Shown piece after piece: positions 20,449 to 28,382 of a DNA stretch of 64,000 bases. Position 1 is the stretch's first letter. Every line of letters starts with the position of its first letter. The DNA comes from Zasmidium citrigriseum (taxonomy: Eukaryota > Ascomycota > Dothideomycetes > Mycosphaerellales > Mycosphaerellaceae), in contig NHNW01000012.1 of assembly GCA_002786025.1 (NCBI GenBank), positions 124,001 through 188,000 on the forward strand. Reading direction: 5' to 3'. The translations under genes and the position numbers were made by a program. The notes beneath the pieces are model-generated. The model had not been told where the DNA came from. It ran no database searches and saw only the letters and a list, made by a program, of their open reading frames with translations.

Positions 20449-21384
20449 TTATCTCTCAAGAGCCCTCTCAAACATCCTCCCATTATGCTCCACCACTACA
20501 TCCTTGAACTCCCTCTCCCTGTACCCTTTCAACTTCTCATTCTCCTTCACAGTCCCATCCCAATCCAAAATCCAGCTCCCCTTCACAAAAGCCTCCGTCG
20601 TCGCATAATACAACATTCTCTGACCAATATCCTCCGGCCTGCTCGCCGCCAACTTCAAGACAGGCTCCACGATCCATCTCATGAGCCATCCTAGCACGCC
20701 CGTCGCACTACGCCCTAGCAAGCCAGTGGACGTCAACCCCGGGAAGACGTGCAGGAAAGCTCGATCAGCGTTCTCGGACTGTGCAGCGAGGGCATCGAAG
20801 GTAAGTGTAGTCATCGTGGCAGGTTGATCCATGGCGTTGCCGATGCTGTAAACCTTCTCCAAGTCGAGATCGTCTTCGATGATTTTGCCTTCTTGACCGC
20901 CGGCTAGGACACTCACGACTCGTGCTTCGCGGGCCATATATGGCAGCAAGTTCTGTGCGAAGCGCATTCTGCCGTAGTATCGCAACGAGACCGAATTGTC
21001 CAGACCATCGGCGTTCGTCTCGCGGCCGTTGAAAGAGATGTACCCCTGAGACATGAACAGGAGGTCGATCTTCAGGTTCTTCTCTTGGAGAGTAGAAACT
21101 ATGCATTTGGAGACTGCGTCGATGTTCTTGATGAGTGAGATGTCCTCTTCGAGGAACAAGAAGGTTCCGTTTGGGTTGATCGACTTTAGATTTTCGAGTT
21201 CAGGGGCGAATGCTTTTTGGCTTCGACCGACGATGATGGCTGTAGGCTGAGGGATGTGTTTGGCGAAGGATTGAAGTGTTGCCTTGCCGATGCCGCTTGT
21301 TGCGCCTGTGAAGACGGCTGTGAGGGGGTGATGGTTGGACTTGAGGGAGGCGTTGGCAGATTGAACTTCGCGTAGGGAGACCAT
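20449..21384 (-). CDS. Short-chain dehydrogenase/reductase-like protein lacking YxxxK
   Basis: 311 aa, intronless. Rossmann-fold protein of the SDR superfamily. Seen: TGATSGIGKATL cofactor motif at about 29-40, a VGRSQKAF turn suggesting NADP(H), LLFMSQGY in place of NNAG, and RVVSVLAGG with the usual Ser. Where the catalytic Tyr-x3-Lys is expected (after KVYSIGNAMDQ) the sequence reads ATMTTLTFDALAAQ with neither residue aligned, then HVFPGLTSTGLLG. This fits a fungal SDR subgroup with altered or lost canonical catalysis. Substrate unknown. The nearest downstream sequence is the pyrimidine-rich repeat. Confidence 0.85.
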   Translation of the reverse strand: MVSLREVQSANASLKSNHHPLTAVFTGATSGIGKATLQSFAKHIPQPTAIIVGRSQKAFAPELENLKSINPNGTFLFLEEDISLIKNIDAVSKCIVSTLQEKNLKIDLLFMSQGYISFNGRETNADGLDNSVSLRYYGRMRFAQNLLPYMAREARVVSVLAGGQEGKIIEDDLDLEKVYSIGNAMDQPATMTTLTFDALAAQSENADRAFLHVFPGLTSTGLLGRSATGVLGWLMRWIVEPVLKLAASRPEDIGQRMLYYATTEAFVKGSWILDWDGTVKENEKLKGYREREFKDVVVEHNGRMFERALER

Positions 21385-21979
21385 CGTGACTAATATAGGA
21401 TAAATGTGTTGATGCTTTGTTCTCTTGGATCTGGAGTCGTAGTCTTTCAGAGTTGGGGCTTCTGCTGCTGCTACTTGAGGTTCCGATGCGATTGTGCTTC
21501 CCAGGCCTTGACTGAGAACCCACTTACCATCTTATACCTACCTGCCTATTCACGGCTTGTTGAAGAGCCAAGCATTTCTGTCTGCAAATAGAAGCATTCA
21601 TGCAACACCATGACAAACGTAGGCCGGAGATCGATCAAGTCGCTTGCTCTTTACCTTATCAACAGAGCGGATATATTGAGTACGTCGAAGCGAGGCGGGG
21701 TCTGAAGAGTTGGCGAGAGCTGAGATGTTGTACAACTCGCCAGCGCCAGCTCACGTAAAGTCTCCGGGCCTCGCTGAAGTCCCAATATCCGGTATCACGT
21801 GCACTGAGAAGAAAGACAGCAATCGCTCTCTTGATGGAATCGATTTGATCCTCGTTCGCGGCCATAAATTCGATGCTTGGTCTACTGCGTAGTCAAGTAT
21901 TGCTGTCGTCAATCTTCTGTCTCCATCCAGATGTCGCCCCCAACGCCACGCTAAGTCTTCAAAATGCATTCTTCGTCCC
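21385..21979. other. Intergenic region, no gene seen
   Basis: 595 bp; promoter of the SDR gene and 3' region of the PTEN-like gene. No supported ORF. Confidence 0.4.
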
Positions 21980-23644
21980 TCAAGATGCCTTGCTCTTATC
22001 GAATATCTTCATATGCCCAACAGTATGTTCTTTCGACGTTTTCATCTGGTCCTCAGGAACGCCATCAGGGAGATCTGCAGTCGATACATGGGCTTTAGGT
22101 TGTAGGCCTTCCGCTTCTGTGATCTTGTCCTTGATCTTGTCGATAGCGCTGGCTGGCTCTGTTTGCGCCTTCTTCACTCCAGTCTCTTTCGGGGTTCCTT
22201 TATCATCGTTCGCGCCGTCTAGCGCCTTTCCGTCAGGCCCACTGCTTTGCACGCCCTCCATCTCATCAATGGGTACGTTGTCTTCGCCGTTCTTGGCCGT
22301 CCGGACGCTACTGGCACGACTGACAGCTGCCGACTCCGAGTGAGCTTCTCTCAGTCCAAGCTTCTTCTCAGTGTCCTCGGATTGTTTGTCACCGCCTCTC
22401 CAATCCGCCGGTCGCTTCTGCTCAACTTCTTCGCCTTCCTCGGGCTCCGTGATGACTACGCTAGGCTTGCGATCGACAGGCACTGCCTTCCAGACCACTG
22501 AGATCTTGTCGAAGCATCGTGTGCCTTTGCGAAGACTTCCTTTAATGCCGTCCATTGCATCGAAATCGATGTCGAAAACTCCTGAGTCGTCGGCCGCGCC
22601 CTTTTTCTCTGGTCCATTTCCCTCGAAGAAGACGTTGAACCATACATGAGCGACAGACGTCACCATGGTGAAGCCGCCGTATTTCGACTTGTTGCGCCGT
22701 TCGAAATCAATGTTCACGTCGCTAGATGGTAGAATAACCCTGGAAGATGGCTTGAAGACGACGTCTCCACCAGCCGGGAGGATGGTGTCATCTGTGTTCG
22801 TTCGTTCTGCTTCTTTCTCTGCCTTTTCGGCTTCCTTTATCTGCTCGCCAGCATCCTCAGCTTTCTTCTTCCCCATCATCTCCAGAGCAACATCGGCAAA
22901 TCCAGTCTCTTTTCTGATGTCGCCTCGCACAATCTGTCGTTCCGATTTCTGGAATGTATGGAACGTTTTAATGACCTTGCCTTCGTCCACGTAGCCTTCA
23001 ACAGCGATCTTGACGCCATTCCTCAGACCCCAGACATGTAGCTCTACAATTTCGACTGGCCTTTCGATATAGATCTTGCCGTTCTTGGTCCATCGATCGA
23101 CATAGCCAATCCATCGTACTTGACTTGGTATGCTTATGCCAGCTCCGAATCCAGGTCTCATTCTTCGATCAGTAAAGCGCTGCATTGCGTCTTCTGCTGA
23201 CCAGCCTTCTTCACTGATCAAGTAACTGCAGCTCACTGTCCCACTCCTGCCTTTGCCAGCTTTGCAATGCACAACAGCTACTCTGTTCCTGCCCTCCGCC
23301 TCTTTGCCCTTCAGCCAGTTGCGCATTGACGCCATGATCAGTGGGAGCAGATTGAAAGGCGGTGGATGGTGATCTGGCCATGGATAGTGTCGTATTCGAT
23401 TGTAGACCTCCTCATCGGGATATCCAGTCCCTTCAGCGCGAAACTCCCAGATGGACCAGTTCTCGCCATGTTTGGAATCAAGGAATTTGACGAGGTCTTT
23501 GAGCGGATTTCGGTAGGCAACTTGAGGGTACGTTGCTCCTGGGCCAGATGTAGCAATGATATAGTCAGTCACGTAGCAGAGATCAAGGCCAGCCTCTGGG
23601 TGACGGGCACGAGGGCTGGCAACGATCTGTCGAAGGAGGTCCAT
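21980..23644 (-). CDS. TEP1: PTEN-type phosphoinositide 3-phosphatase
   Basis: 554 aa, intronless. Predicted to remove the 3-phosphate of PI(3,4,5)P3 at membranes. Seen: the N-terminal motif LDLCYVTDYIIATSGPG, general acid Asp91 in WPDHHPPP, and the signature HCKAGKGRSG with Cys127; both lysines that give PTEN its lipid preference are kept and only the last Thr is Ser. A C2-like region follows (VEIVELHVWGLRNGVKIAVEG ... VAHVWFNVFFEG), with an inserted charged helix (GEQIKEAEKAEKEAERT). The last about 150 residues are a disordered acidic/Ser-rich tail. Divergent from GOS1 with 302 bp between starts. Longer than yeast Tep1 in its tail. Confidence 0.93.
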   Translation of the reverse strand: MDLLRQIVASPRARHPEAGLDLCYVTDYIIATSGPGATYPQVAYRNPLKDLVKFLDSKHGENWSIWEFRAEGTGYPDEEVYNRIRHYPWPDHHPPPFNLLPLIMASMRNWLKGKEAEGRNRVAVVHCKAGKGRSGTVSCSYLISEEGWSAEDAMQRFTDRRMRPGFGAGISIPSQVRWIGYVDRWTKNGKIYIERPVEIVELHVWGLRNGVKIAVEGYVDEGKVIKTFHTFQKSERQIVRGDIRKETGFADVALEMMGKKKAEDAGEQIKEAEKAEKEAERTNTDDTILPAGGDVVFKPSSRVILPSSDVNIDFERRNKSKYGGFTMVTSVAHVWFNVFFEGNGPEKKGAADDSGVFDIDFDAMDGIKGSLRKGTRCFDKISVVWKAVPVDRKPSVVITEPEEGEEVEQKRPADWRGGDKQSEDTEKKLGLREAHSESAAVSRASSVRTAKNGEDNVPIDEMEGVQSSGPDGKALDGANDDKGTPKETGVKKAQTEPASAIDKIKDKITEAEGLQPKAHVSTADLPDGVPEDQMKTSKEHTVGHMKIFDKSKAS

Positions 23645-23946
23645 TGTTGGAGAGGGAATGAAGGGAATCTCAACAGTCGGCAGAGCTTTTCATGTCGTCC
23701 TGGTCATTTCATCGAGAACAACATATGCCAAGGTCTTATAGCAGTGGCATATGAAAAAGTTCCGCGGATGTGGTCATGTCGTATGGATTGCAGGATGCAG
23801 TGATGGGAGCCAGGCAAGTCGAGTTCCGGCTACGTCACCGCTCGTTTCTGCAACCATCGCGCACACTTCACGTGTCTCCCGTCGCTTGTAAACGAGAGCA
23901 GTGAGAAGGGAAGAGGATCACGCAGCCTTGAGGCATCACAGCCGAC
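23645..23946. other. Divergent promoter PTEN-like / GOS1
   Basis: 302 bp between two divergent starts; nothing else seen. Confidence 0.5.
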
Positions 23947-24787
23947 ATGGTACGTCTTCCAAAGGAAGTAATGATTCCGAATCCTGACCAGCATCTAGAG
24001 CGCTCTCTACAACTCGGCCCTGCGCCAGTCGAAGTCCATCCGCGCCGACCTCGAGGCCCTTTCCTCCAACACCGCTGCGAACCCCGTCGCTCTCCAGGGC
24101 CAGATCACAACTTCCTTGACTTCCTTCTCGCGAACCCTCGACGACTACCAGCGATCCGTGTCAGACGAACTCGTTCCAGAGAAAGCAGAAAAGGGCAAGG
24201 AGCGAATATCGAACTTCCGCACCGAACTTCTCGATTTCAAGAGCCGATTCGCAGAACTCAAGCACGAGCGAGAACAGCAGCAACATGCGCAGAACCGCAA
24301 TGAGCTACTCGGGCGGAGACCGCATGCTTCCAATACCCCGGAGAACCCGTACGCGGATGCTGCGATCAGCAGCGGTGCCGGGAGGGGAGAGAATGTGAAT
24401 CCACTGTTCAGGACAAGCAATCCCAACTTTGTCCCTGGCGCCAGTGGACAGAACAGCTACAGCTCATATCAATCGCCGTACGGATTAGGAGGCGACCAAG
24501 CGCGGGAGAGTCATGCCTTGCGGGAGAACAGCTTCTTCTCGAGCTCAAATCAGACCCTGGACGAGTACCTGGAACGAGGAAGGGCTGTCCTCGCGGATCT
24601 TGGAGATCAGAGAGAGATGCTCAAAGGAACCCAAAGAAAGCTGTACGATGTCGGGGCAACGCTGGGAATCTCGGGAGACACCATCCGCATGGTGGAAAGG
24701 AGAGCCAAGGAGGACAAGTTCATCTTCTGGGGCGGCGTCATCGTCTTCATCATCTTCGTCTACCTTGTGCTGCGGTGGCTGCGATGA
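23947..24787 (+). CDS. GOS1: Golgi v-SNARE Gos1 (Golgi SNAP receptor complex member 1)
   Basis: Qb-SNARE for ER-Golgi and intra-Golgi vesicle fusion. The first exon is only the ATG; intron 23950-23998 separates it from the rest, giving 263 aa. Seen: an N-terminal helical bundle (SALYNSALRQSKSIRADLEAL), a central Ser/Asn/Gly-rich linker longer than in yeast, the SNARE motif (LDEYLERGRAVLADLGDQREMLKGTQRKLYDVGATLGISGDTIRMVERR) with a zero-layer Gln, and a C-terminal membrane anchor (FIFWGGVIVFIIFVYLVLRWLR) with essentially no lumenal tail, as expected of a tail-anchored SNARE. Confidence 0.93.
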
Positions 24788-25105
24788 GGTGGATCAGCAC
24801 GACGAGACTCAAAGCGATGATGGATTGAAAAGATTAGCGAGGCGTTCAGGGAGGGTCGAAAACCCGGCGATTCGATTATCGCCACACGTAAAGCATTAAT
24901 TCACAAGACATGGATCTTCAACACGCTCAGCCGTCTCTCCTCCTCTGCTGGTATCAAACCCCTATCCCGAGCCACTCTTACCATAGGATCTATCATCTCG
25001 AGAGCAAAAGCGAACCGTTGGCCAACGACCCTACTCAAGAAGTCATTCGTGGCTTCCCTCTTCGTTAGCCCAACAGACTGAAGACTAAGTGCAAGGCAAA
25101 AGAAC
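24788..25105. other. Intergenic region, no gene seen apart from a Pol III terminator
   Basis: GOS1 3' region leading into the first tRNA-like unit. A T4 run on the minus strand (25098-25101) lies just beyond its 3' end. Confidence 0.4.
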
Positions 25106-25253
25106 TGCCCTTGCTCCGGATCGAACGGAGATCTCCCAGTCACAGTGCAATACCGTTAAAAACGGGAAGGAGACGAACCGCAGGGGCATTAGCCAAAGCG
25201 GACATCTGCTCTCCCCTCAAACGCTGGAAGTGCTTCCATTACACCACAAGAGC
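25106..25253 (-). tRNA. tRNA-like gene 1 with about 77 nt inserted in the anticodon region
   Basis: On the minus strand: acceptor GCTCTTG pairs with CAAGGGC plus discriminator A; D-arm GTGT-AATGGAA-GCAC; anticodon stem TCCAG/CTGGG; T-arm CTCCG-TTCGATC-CGGAG. A-box and B-box like segments are present and a T4 terminator follows at 25098-25101. Total 148 nt. The base after the 5' anticodon stem plus one is G, not the required U33, so a normal intron after position 37 does not give a valid loop. If the insert preceded position 32 the loop would read TGT. The anticodon is therefore not assigned; tRNA pseudogene or SINE-like unit are alternatives. Confidence 0.55.
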
Positions 25254-25394
25254 GGATTGCCGTGGCATTGGCAGAAGATATTGTGAATGGTGGAATGACT
25301 CAAGGTGTCATATAGACTGGCACACGTCTCAGGAGCAGTAAGACCACTAAGACGTCTGTCTTGAAGTCAAACCGTCGAACAAAAAAGGAATCTT

Positions 25395-25548
25395 TGGCCT
25401 CACTCAGAATCGAACTGAGAGCTTCCAACCGCGATTGACCCACCAGATCGTGACAGTGGTCGCTATAATCGGCAGGATGATTGCAGTCACGCCTGGATTC
25501 ACGCCCCGCCTTGCTCGCCGGACGTGTTAGCCATTACACCACAAGGCC
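25395..25548 (-). tRNA. tRNA-like gene 2 with about 82 nt inserted in the anticodon region
   Basis: Same strand and same architecture 141 bp away: acceptor GGCCTTG with TGAGGCC plus A, perfect D-stem GTGT/ACAC around AATGGCTA, anticodon stem TCCGG/TTGGA with two G-U pairs, T-arm CTCAG-TTCGATT-CTGAG, and a T6 terminator at 25381-25386. Total 154 nt. Again position 33 is G when the insert is placed at the canonical site; placing the insert before position 32 would give a loop with T33 and CGC. The insert is not obviously similar to that of unit 1. Isotype not assigned. Confidence 0.55.
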
Positions 25549-25857
25549 TGGGTGTGTATTGAGACATGAGAGATGCGAATGAAAGAAGAGCTTTCATGGA
25601 GTTTCTGATTCCAGACATACTGAGACATGTCGAGATCTCGTCTGGGTCTGCGTCGAAGGCTGAAAGAAAGCATGTGAACAGGGCCAAGACACGATCATAA
25701 CCATCACATGCTGGACTCAGGCAGCTCGAGACCCTTTGATGAGACATCTTCGAGCAGGATCTAGATAAGAGCCATCAAATCGACCTTCTCTACAGCGACC
25801 ACTTCAACACCCACCCCAAAGAAACCCAGCCAGCAACCGCCAACGAAAACCAGCACA
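25549..25857. other. Intergenic region, no gene seen
   Basis: 309 bp between tRNA-like unit 2 and the hypothetical gene; presumably promoter sequence. Confidence 0.4.
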
Positions 25858-26478
25858 ATGGATCCTTCGATCACAGCTTTATCTTCTACACAACCCCAAA
25901 CCCAAGACACATCCGACCGCCAAATTCCAATCTTCATCGGCAAGACCACCCAAATCGACACCCTCCCAACCTCAGCTTTCCACCGCTTCACAAAGTTCAC
26001 CAACAATCCACCATCGCAATTCAACCTCCACCCCCAGACTTCCCCTACGGCAGCCCAGCACGTCCTCTCTTGGCTCCAATCCCGCCTCCCACACGACGAC
26101 AACGTCCCCATGCCACTCCCAGGCCCACCAGAATGCACATCAATAACCCTCGAAGAAGCGCTCCACCAACACTCCGTCTGCCATCAACTCCGCCTCCTCC
26201 CTGGCAATTCTAAGAATGGCGACCATAAGCGCGGCGACGAAGTCAGGGATGAGATTTGGTTGTATCCGTGGGACAAGAAGCGGGTCTTGACGACCGAGGA
26301 GTTTAGCATGGTGTTGGATCTGGTGGCGTTTGATTGGGGTTTGATTAAATTGGCATTGCAGAGTGTGAGGAAGCGGTATGGATTGTTGACGGAGGAGCTT
26401 CAGACACTGGGAGATTTGATGCGGAGGGCTGATGAGATTGTCAGGCAGGGGAAGAATGGATTGGAGAATGTGGGTTGA
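25858..26478 (+). CDS. Hypothetical protein
   Basis: 206 aa, intronless, not recognised. ATG 25858 follows a CACA context. The first about 40 residues are polar (MDPSITALSSTQPQTQDTSD); the middle is Pro/His-rich; the last about 70 residues are predicted helical with alternating charged and hydrophobic positions (EFSMVLDLVAFDWGLIKLALQSVRKRYGLLTEELQTLGDLMRRADEIV). No signal peptide or membrane segment is visible. Codon use changes from C-ending in the first half to G/T-ending in the second, a pattern also seen in other genes here. It could be a lineage-specific gene or, less likely, a chance ORF. Confidence 0.6.
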   Translation: MDPSITALSSTQPQTQDTSDRQIPIFIGKTTQIDTLPTSAFHRFTKFTNNPPSQFNLHPQTSPTAAQHVLSWLQSRLPHDDNVPMPLPGPPECTSITLEEALHQHSVCHQLRLLPGNSKNGDHKRGDEVRDEIWLYPWDKKRVLTTEEFSMVLDLVAFDWGLIKLALQSVRKRYGLLTEELQTLGDLMRRADEIVRQGKNGLENVG

Positions 26479-26809
26479 GAATGGAGCTTTCTCCGTTGCG
26501 GTCCTTCCGGGTTGCAAGAGGCGAAGATTCTAGAGAGGATACCTCACAAGAGAATGATCACTCACAAAGGTTTGCAGAAGGAAAGAAGCTCTGTATAATA
26601 TCTCAATCGAATTCGGTCGGCGTTCTAATGATTTAATGCTTTCGCCTGTCGCTAATGCTGTCCTGCTGAATGCTCCTAATAAGCACATGGGTATCTCAAA
26701 GCAAGACGGATCCTCCCTGCCAATACGCCAAATCACTCCATCGCTAAGCATAATGTAACCGTGATCCCGTTTTGGTGTGTCCTGCCGCTTGTTACTTTGA
26801 GACAGCGCC
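26479..26809. other. Intergenic region, no gene seen
   Basis: 331 bp between convergent genes; 3' UTRs presumed. Confidence 0.4.
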
Positions 26810-27721
26810 TCATAGCGGATTGTCCACGAACGGCGCGAACTTCCTGCCACCGAATCTCTCCAAATCGTCGTCGTCGACCTCCATATCCTCGTCGTCATCC
26901 TCGTCGCGGCTCAAGCCTCTCTTTGCACTGGAACTTGGAGTGTTGCCGTTCTGCATCGAGACATCTGCACCTGCAACTGCAGTCGCAGAGACCGCACGTC
27001 TCGCACACAGGATATCCCAGTAGCCTTGTAGAAGTCTCTTCATGCCATCGTCGAAGTTGACGCAGAACCGCTGTGCCTGACAAAGCTGCATAGCCTTGAT
27101 GTAGTCCACATCCTCGTGCGTCTCCATGAGATATGCCGCAACAACGCCCGCGCTACGCTCGTTGCCGGACTCGCAGAAGACGAGGACCTTGCCCAGTCGC
27201 TGGCCGTTCGAGGCTTGGTGGGTCCGGGCGAGGTGGTCGTTGATCAGCTGGGTGTTGTGGGAGAAGGACTGGATGAGGTCTTGGTTCGAGGCAAGGTCGA
27301 TGGTGTGATGTTCGAGGCCGAGATTCTCGGCAACTCTGAGCGCCGAGTTCATGAGCCTGCTCTCGAATGTGTGCTTTTGCCGAACGCCGAGTAGCATGGT
27401 GATACCCTGACTCTGTAACCAAGCCTCGTCTTTTGCTGCAGTCATGGGTCCGAGGCAGAGGAAGGGGAGTATGGGCTGTGCCTCGCGACGGCGCTCGTAT
27501 GTCCATTCTAGCGGCGCGTTCTGCTGGACGAGGTTGTTGTAGTTGACCTTCTGGAGGAAGTTGTAGGTGCTGTTGCGCATGGCCGAGATGGCGATTTCGG
27601 GGACGGCATCGGCGTTGAGGGCAGGAGGCGGAACGACAATACGAGGCGGCGTCGGGGTGCGGTAAGTGTAGATGTCGGCCTTGTGCGGGTAGGACAGCAC
27701 GGGACTGTCGTGGTGCGCCAT
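26810..27721 (-). CDS. Dual-specificity phosphatase-like protein (STYX-related)
   Basis: 303 aa, intronless. Seen: a DSP fold with PFLCLGPMTAAKDEAWLQSQGITMLLGV, DLASNQDLIQSF with a possible acid Asp142, and the P-loop FCESGNERSAG (Cys183, Arg189). The CX5R core is intact, unlike true STYX pseudophosphatases, but the residue before Cys is Phe instead of His and the loop holds Glu and Asn at unusual places, so activity is doubtful. The last about 60 residues are Asp/Glu-rich (DEDDDEDMEVDDDD). Possible roles are a protein phosphatase or a phospho-binding scaffold. The family assignment is firm at fold level only. Confidence 0.85.
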   Translation of the reverse strand: MAHHDSPVLSYPHKADIYTYRTPTPPRIVVPPPALNADAVPEIAISAMRNSTYNFLQKVNYNNLVQQNAPLEWTYERRREAQPILPFLCLGPMTAAKDEAWLQSQGITMLLGVRQKHTFESRLMNSALRVAENLGLEHHTIDLASNQDLIQSFSHNTQLINDHLARTHQASNGQRLGKVLVFCESGNERSAGVVAAYLMETHEDVDYIKAMQLCQAQRFCVNFDDGMKRLLQGYWDILCARRAVSATAVAGADVSMQNGNTPSSSAKRGLSRDEDDDEDMEVDDDDLERFGGRKFAPFVDNPL

Positions 27722-28382
27722 CCTGGTTGAAATGTCGAGGGGTCGTGGTGAGATGAGAGCAGAAGCCGCGTGCGGTGGTGTGTGTTCGAGGAAGGTCGGT
27801 CAGAGTGATGGAGGATCGGAAGTCGGCGCAGCTCTCGAAGAAGTTGGCATCGGCGGCGAGTGTTATTTGTGGTGAGTGATAATTTGTGCTGTTGCGGCGG
27901 AGCAGTAGTGAAGAGGTGAAGTGGGTTCCAGGTTGGTGGAGTCGAGAGTGGACCCCGCAGCAGGCATCCGTGCGCGCCTTCCCTTGCCCCCACACGGCCC
28001 ACACGGCATGTGACAGTCATTCACCAGCATTGAACTTCACATGCTTTTATTTATGACGCAGGCCGGTTGATTCTAGACAGCTGAAAGACTACGAAACTTC
28101 TGGAATGTGATTCACATGATGATCCTTCCGATTCTCATACAGATTACAGTCTACATAGTAGATGCTTGCAAAGCCTGGTTCCCGAAATTCTTCTCTTCAG
28201 CACTACTCTGTTCAGATGTCACACTTTCGCAGTGGGTATCATTTCAAAAGACACAAAAAGAATCACAGTCAGCATGGACGCATTAACCTCCCAGGTCGGA
28301 GGACTCGCCGGTCCTCCTTTACTTCAACAACATATCAGATACATTATCCAGACAATCGGTAGATAGAGAGTGTGTCGTGTCT
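27722..28382. other. Intergenic region, no gene seen
   Basis: 661 bp; promoter of the phosphatase-like gene and 3' region of the PH-domain gene. Confidence 0.4.
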
